Positions 38,097 through 41,472 of a DNA stretch of 41,472 nt are shown one piece after another. Every line of letters starts with the position of its first letter. The first letter of the stretch is position 1. Both the position numbers and the translations under genes were made by a program. Origin of the DNA: a virus; the IMG/VR virus record IMGVR_UViG_3300009177_000065, positions 1-41,472 of that record. One strand, written 5' to 3'. Under the pieces are notes generated by a model, which ran no database searches, was not told where the DNA came from, and worked only from the letters and a program-made list of their open reading frames with translations.

Positions 38097-38807
38097 ATGA
38101 AACGCATTACCCTAATCCTCGCATGGTCGTTCGTGGCTTCGCTGCTTGCACTTGCTTACATGAGTGGTCACGCCTCTTCCTACGTCCAGCCCCTGCAATG
38201 TCAGGCAACCGGCATCGCGCTCAACACCCCGAGCACGTCTGCCACAGTGCAGTGTCCGAACGTACCGCCGCCGATCACGGGGTCTTGCACTCAAGGCTCG
38301 ACCGGCGACGTTTCGGGCTACACGGCGCAGTGTGCGGGAGTGTACAAACTGCATTCCGGTGGCACCAATTTGACCAAAGGTCCGAGTCAGTACACCTACT
38401 CGTTTGTCTTTGGCGATTCGTGGCCCGGCGACACGTTCGGGGCGACGCGGATATTCACGATTGGCAAAAAGCAGTTCCTGTCGATCCCGTTCAAGCCGAC
38501 GCCTGGGCATACGGTGTCGTTTAATGTCAACGGGACGTATACATTGTTCCCGGTCACGTTCAGCGTCAGCACGTCGCCGGGTCTGTTCAACAATGGTGCG
38601 GCCGGCAATGGCGTGATATGCGCCAAGACTAATAACCCTGCGCTCAAGGTCACATCCAATGGCAACACGACATCGAATTGCGTGCTGAGCCAGAACACGA
38701 CGTACTGGCTCAACGTTATTCCGGCCAAGTACGGCACTAGCGGATGGTACACCGGCTGCGATACGTCGCAGTGCCAACTTGGCGTGACGCTTTATTCTGT
38801 GAACTAG
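38097..38807 (+). CDS. Secreted protein with signal peptide
   Basis: 236 residues. Residues 1-27 are a signal peptide (KR then TLILAWSFVASLLALAY, cleavage near GHASS). The mature part is beta-rich with Gly/Thr/Ser and paired cysteines (CQATG, CPNVPPPITGSC, CAGVYK, late CDTSQC) suited to disulfides outside the cytoplasm. It sits among early/recombination genes, not in the structural module. It may alter the host envelope, for example in superinfection exclusion. No family recognised. Confidence 0.75.
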   Translation: MKRITLILAWSFVASLLALAYMSGHASSYVQPLQCQATGIALNTPSTSATVQCPNVPPPITGSCTQGSTGDVSGYTAQCAGVYKLHSGGTNLTKGPSQYTYSFVFGDSWPGDTFGATRIFTIGKKQFLSIPFKPTPGHTVSFNVNGTYTLFPVTFSVSTSPGLFNNGAAGNGVICAKTNNPALKVTSNGNTTSNCVLSQNTTYWLNVIPAKYGTSGWYTGCDTSQCQLGVTLYSVN

Positions 38808-38843
38808 CCGCGCCCGCTTAGGCGCGAGGAAGGAGTAGAGAGG

Positions 38844-39026
38844 ATGAGCGAGTACACCATCGAGTTTCGCAAGGATCAATGCGAGCTAATCGTGGACGTG
38901 TGCGAATACGCCAAGAGGATGCTCAACGAAGGTCTTGCGAGTGAAGCGCACAACAAGATGGCCGGTCGATTTGTGTTCCGTCGCCTGGACGAAGTGATAG
39001 CAGAAATACAGGCCAACGTGCCGTGA
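38844..39026 (+). CDS. Small helical protein
   Basis: 60 residues, ATG at 38844 with GGAGTAGAGAGG upstream. The composition is helical and charged (CELIVDVCEYAKRMLNEGLA, RFVFRRLDEVIAEIQ). It starts a second coupled set of accessory genes after the secreted-protein gene; a small hairpin (38809-38826) lies in the gap between them. No family recognised. Confidence 0.65.
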   Translation: MSEYTIEFRKDQCELIVDVCEYAKRMLNEGLASEAHNKMAGRFVFRRLDEVIAEIQANVP

Positions 39027-39694
39027 CGCAACCCGAAGTGAGCATGACGCCGGAGCAACAGTTACTCGCTTGGATTGATGGTCGCATATTAGAACGCGAC
39101 ACGATTGGTGCACGTAAAGCCCGCGCGGCGGTTGCGGAGTTGGTGAAGGAAGTCGAGCTGGTGAAGGGAAACAATACAGCATTGATTGATGAAATCATGG
39201 GCCGAGACATTAAAAACGCGAATCTGCGTGACGAACGCGACGCCCTGCGCAGGCGCGTGGAGGAGCTGATAGGGCAAATCGTTGTGCTAAAAACAGCGAA
39301 ATTTGCTACCGTGACTCGCGAATACGCCGATCGTCTTGATGCGGTGACGGTGAGCGATGCGCTCGCCAAACGCCTGCTCCATGAGCTTGTGTACCAAACC
39401 GGCACGATGGAAATTAACGGCGAAGTTGTGATGGTGATTCCCGAGGTTGCGGACATGCAAGCCGCGCTCGAATCCATCCTGCCGATAGCCGATGAGCAGG
39501 CGAAGGATGCGGAACGCTGGCGCAAGTTGTGTTCGCTAATAGATGTAGAAGCGAAGGTTGGTACTTTTGAAATCGAGTATCAAATTGGCCATGTTGGTGA
39601 ATACACAAACGTCAGCGAGCCGATCTTAGATGGCGCGCAATTAACTGAGCGCGTAGACCGCGCAATCGCCAGTGCCAAGGAAGACGACAAGTGA
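39023..39694 (+). CDS. Coiled-coil accessory protein
   Basis: 223 residues, GTG at 39023 overlapping the previous stop. The first half is a coiled coil (RKARAAVAELVKEVELVKGN, DERDALRRRVEELIGQIVVL), the second more mixed (NGEVVMVIPEVADMQAALES). It resembles Ead/Ea22-type phage accessory proteins in build, without clear homology. Function unknown. Confidence 0.65.
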   Translation: MTQPEVSMTPEQQLLAWIDGRILERDTIGARKARAAVAELVKEVELVKGNNTALIDEIMGRDIKNANLRDERDALRRRVEELIGQIVVLKTAKFATVTREYADRLDAVTVSDALAKRLLHELVYQTGTMEINGEVVMVIPEVADMQAALESILPIADEQAKDAERWRKLCSLIDVEAKVGTFEIEYQIGHVGEYTNVSEPILDGAQLTERVDRAIASAKEDDK

Positions 39695-39906
39695 GTGTCA
39701 GTTTTAGCTGTAACTGCGCCGAACGCAAGAAACCGATTGAGGAACGCAATTGGGTAGTTACTCAGCGGAAGTGCAATCATTCGGCATTCAACGGGTATCA
39801 CCGAACATGGTCTGATTATTCGACCGTGTACTGTAAATCATGTCGCCGAGTTGGGCGCACAAAAGCCAACTACGTTGCGATTTTGAAGGACGGAAATTAT
39901 GACTAA
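39691..39906 (+). CDS. Small zinc-binding protein
   Basis: 71 residues, start GTG at 39691 overlapping the previous stop. Cysteines at CNCAE near the start, KCNH in the middle, and a YCKSCRRVG knuckle indicate a compact zinc-binding fold. The sequence is aromatic in the middle (AFNGYHRTWSDYSTV). Unknown function; its last eight bases overlap the DUF551 gene. Confidence 0.7.
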   Translation: MSVSFSCNCAERKKPIEERNWVVTQRKCNHSAFNGYHRTWSDYSTVYCKSCRRVGRTKANYVAILKDGNYD

Positions 39907-40291
39907 CACCCCCATCGCGGCGAAGCTCGCGACAGCACTACGCGCTATTTCTCAGTGCGCTACCTATGATGAGCCGCATAGTAGTGGACGCTGGATGCGA
40001 CAAAAGGCACGCGCAGCCCTTGCTGAGTTCGACACCGCGAAAGTGGCTGAACCTCCCTCGCCAGCGTGGCAGCCGATTAGCACGGCGCCGAAGGATGACA
40101 AAACTTATGTTTTAGGATGGGCGGAAAGTCGTTATAGAGACGGCTACCAACAAGTCATCATGCGATGGTTCAACGATGCTGGTGATCCGCTACACGGGTT
40201 TTGGGTGTGCAACGCTATTCAATACTACCCCACCCACTGGATGCCGTTGCCACAACCACCCTCCGCAGCGCCGGAGGAGAAGGAAGGATGA
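39899..40291 (+). CDS. DUF551 protein
   Basis: 130 residues. The C-terminal half has the DUF551 pattern: AWQPISTAPKDDKTYVLGWA, then WFNDAGDPLHGFW, and the closing THWMPLPQPP. DUF551 proteins are common in phage accessory regions of proteobacteria; the function is unknown. The tail AAPEEKEG is part of a short sequence that recurs at 40839-40854. Confidence 0.78.
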   Translation: MTNTPIAAKLATALRAISQCATYDEPHSSGRWMRQKARAALAEFDTAKVAEPPSPAWQPISTAPKDDKTYVLGWAESRYRDGYQQVIMRWFNDAGDPLHGFWVCNAIQYYPTHWMPLPQPPSAAPEEKEG

Positions 40292-40437
40292 GCTACGAAT
40301 CTCACGCCTATCGCAAAGCCTTGCATGAGATTGCTCGGTTGGAGCTACTTGTGCGAAATAACACTGCGACTAAGTACCAAAAAATTAGATTGGATAAATT
40401 ACTGAAAGAGTTTGCCCACATGAGGAATAAGCCATGA
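40288..40437 (+). CDS. Small helical protein
   Basis: 49 residues, ATG at 40288 with GGAAGG upstream, overlapping the DUF551 stop. The amino helices (KALHEIARLELLVRNNTATK) and basic C-terminus (KIRLDKLLKEFAHMRNK) suggest a small nucleic-acid or protein adaptor. The stop overlaps the next start (ATGA). No family recognised. Confidence 0.6.
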   Translation: MSYESHAYRKALHEIARLELLVRNNTATKYQKIRLDKLLKEFAHMRNKP

Positions 40438-40637
40438 CCGCCGCACCCGCGTTGCTGCCGCTCGAAATTCCAGATTCGATTGTGGATAAGGTTGTTGGGT
40501 ACATGACGGCTGGAATGAACGCCGGGTGCAATGCCAACGATGCTCGCGCAATCTGGAAACTGGTGCTATCGCAAATTGCCGGCGAACTTGCTGAGCTATG
40601 GAACCGCCGCGAAGCGCTACTGAGCCATGATGCATGA
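40434..40637 (+). CDS. Small accessory protein with shared AAPALLP start
   Basis: 67 residues, ATG at 40434. Its amino end AAPALLP is encoded by a 22-base stretch (40439-40460) repeated at 41298-41319 in the junction-spanning gene. Its end EALLSHDA shares a 17-base stretch (40610-40626) with bases 84-100 of that same gene. The middle is helical (VDKVVGYMTAGMNAGCNAND). It looks assembled from shared modules. Confidence 0.65.
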   Translation: MTAAPALLPLEIPDSIVDKVVGYMTAGMNAGCNANDARAIWKLVLSQIAGELAELWNRREALLSHDA

Positions 40638-40815
40638 CTATCGCACTTGCATGGACGACGACTGCGAGGAATGCACTAGGCTCGTTGAACAGGGGTTCGT
40701 TATGTCCTGCGATCACTGCTACGAGCCGGGCGACACAGAAAGTTTAGGCTGGCGCATGCTGGATAACGGGCAAGTAGTTTGCCTTTCATGCTACGAAAAA
40801 CTGGAACAATCGTGA
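40627..40815 (+). CDS. Small zinc-finger-like protein
   Basis: 62 residues, ATG at 40627 (a second ATG follows directly). Two clusters, CMDDDCEECTRL and MSCDHCYEPG, and a C-terminal VVCLSCYEKL give a set of cysteines typical of a small zinc-binding module. It overlaps the previous gene by 11 bases. Target unknown. Confidence 0.68.
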   Translation: MMHDYRTCMDDDCEECTRLVEQGFVMSCDHCYEPGDTESLGWRMLDNGQVVCLSCYEKLEQS

Positions 40816-40822
40816 GCTCGAA

Positions 40823-40861
40823 ATGAGCGAACAACCAACCGCAGCGCCGGAGGAAGGATAA
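40823..40861 (+). other. 12-codon mini-ORF, likely remnant
   Basis: ATG at 40823 to TAA at 40861; the product ends PTAAPEEG. The 16-base stretch 40839-40854 also occurs at 40263-40278 in the DUF551 gene (end ...SAAPEEKEG). The mini-ORF stops one base before the next ATG and may help couple translation, or may be a leftover of duplication. It is too short to call a functional gene. Confidence 0.4.
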
Positions 40862-41290
40862 ATGAAACAGCGATACGAGTGGGATTGCTTCCTGTGCTGC
40901 ATCACGATGGCGGTTGATGGCGATTACGACAAGCTATGGCTGACCACGGTTGACCAAAAGCCGCCGTTTAATCTTGGCGCATTGAACTTCGTTCAACGAA
41001 TGGTCGAAAAGCGCGGCATTTACGGCGACGACATCGACAAGGCGTTTGGACAAGCTGGGCTACAAAAGGATGTTGATTACTGGCGAGTGCCGATCTATTC
41101 GACTTGCATTGATTGCGCCAAATCAATGCTGCTTGGCCGTAGAGCTATTCTGCAAGCGCCATCGCTGAATCAGGAAGGCGGTACTCATATCGTCTATTGG
41201 GATGGCGCTCAGGTTCACGATCCAAGCCCAAAGCAATGCTATAGCTGGCTACAAGCAATGCACCTTCAATACGCATGGATACTCAAATGA
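40862..41290 (+). CDS. Peptidase C39-like / papain-fold protein
   Basis: 142 residues. A possible cysteine-protease active site: Gln3 and Cys9 in KQRYEWDCFLCC, His109 in GGTHIVYWDG, and Asp120 in VHDPSP, in the order used by C39-like peptidases. The segment ILQAPSLNQEGGTHIVYWDG fits the family beta-sheet. It could cleave a host peptide or act as a transferase of that fold. Not near any transporter. Its stop overlaps the next start. Confidence 0.7.
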   Translation: MKQRYEWDCFLCCITMAVDGDYDKLWLTTVDQKPPFNLGALNFVQRMVEKRGIYGDDIDKAFGQAGLQKDVDYWRVPIYSTCIDCAKSMLLGRRAILQAPSLNQEGGTHIVYWDGAQVHDPSPKQCYSWLQAMHLQYAWILK

Positions 41291-41472
41291 CCAACCACGC
41301 CGCACCCGCGTTGCTGCCGTCGCTACATGCGCTTGTGGAGAAGTGGCGCAATGATTACGAGCGCGATCAGCGCACCATTTCTCCTGCGCAGCTATGCTCA
41401 GCTAAGCGCGCCAAATCTGACGCCGACGAACTCGAAGCGCTACTGAGCCGCGCCGCAACGACGCAGGCGGGA
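41287..41472 (+). CDS. Accessory protein with RMF-like segment (5' part, continues at 1)
   Basis: ATG at 41287 overlaps the previous stop as ATGA. The frame is open to the contig end and continues in frame at base 1, after removing the duplicated 123 bases, to the stop at 846. The start encodes the AAPALLP sequence shared with the gene at 40434. See the entry at 1-846 for the carboxy part. Confidence 0.75.
   Translation, partial: MTNHAAPALLPSLHALVEKWRNDYERDQRTISPAQLCSAKRAKSDADELEALLSRAATTQAG
41350..41472. repeat. Terminal direct repeat, right copy
   Basis: Identical to bases 1-123. Because the two copies read through in one frame, the contig is circular, with about 41,349 unique bases. The window therefore has two artificial gene halves at its ends. 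Confidence 0.95.

Noticed and set aside
1-41472. CRISPR arrays, integrase, attachment sites, insertion sequences
   Set aside because: None of the expected repeats, transposase or integrase motifs was seen.

Overview
The window is a complete or near-complete genome of a tailed double-stranded DNA phage with a long, probably siphovirus-type tail. It is written as a linear contig whose first and last 123 bases are identical (1-123 and 41350-41472). The map is therefore circular, about 41,349 non-redundant bases, and one gene (302 codons) runs across the junction. The sequence is GC-rich by eye. Cell-wall lysis by a GH24 lysozyme, an Erf/YqaJ recombination pair and a P1 Ref-like nuclease suggest a proteobacterial host, possibly betaproteobacterial; the host is an inference. 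I see no integrase, excisionase or CI-sized repressor, so a lytic lifestyle is likely.

Layout. Two transcription units diverge from a compact control region at about 33,211-33,328, where two sigma70-like promoters face away from each other and share one -35 segment. Leftward (minus strand) come a small Cro-like HTH protein, a 65-residue protein, a strong hairpin terminator (32802-32826), a roughly 390-base stretch with no convincing gene but dense RNA-like secondary structure, and then one nearly gap-free gene series down to about 1.0 kb. That series holds replication (zinc-ribbon protein, DnaB-type helicase), a Ref nuclease, a RuvC-like resolvase, lysis genes (endolysin, holin, lipoprotein, several one-helix proteins), a SAM methyltransferase, terminase small and large subunits, a portal fused to a MuF head-morphogenesis domain, a signal-peptide-bearing surface protein, a protease/scaffold protein, a major capsid protein with an inserted domain, head-tail connectors, an unexpected GT-like/DUF115-like protein, tail tube, tail assembly chaperones made by a -1 ribosomal frameshift, a 1655-residue tape measure, and tail-tip/fibre proteins.

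Rightward (plus strand) come an unknown leader gene, small proteins, a coiled-coil protein, an Erf-type annealase and a YqaJ exonuclease, an Sm-like protein, a secreted protein, and a run of small accessory genes (zinc-finger proteins, a DUF551 protein, a C39-peptidase-like protein, a protein with a ribosome-modulation-factor-like segment). The two units meet tail to tail at 1006-1028, where the last genes overlap by 23 bases. Genes are packed with ATGA or GTGA stop/start overlaps throughout, and this fixed many start codons.

The least explained parts are the structured non-coding leader at 32.4-32.8 kb (with a folded domain at 32569-32670 whose wobble pairs point to the minus strand), a start-less membrane ORF after the holin that could be reached by a +1 frameshift, a 14-bp wobble-containing hairpin between the tail tube and chaperone genes, the nucleotide-sugar-enzyme-like protein inside the tail module, and the shuffled short repeats in the right-end accessory genes.
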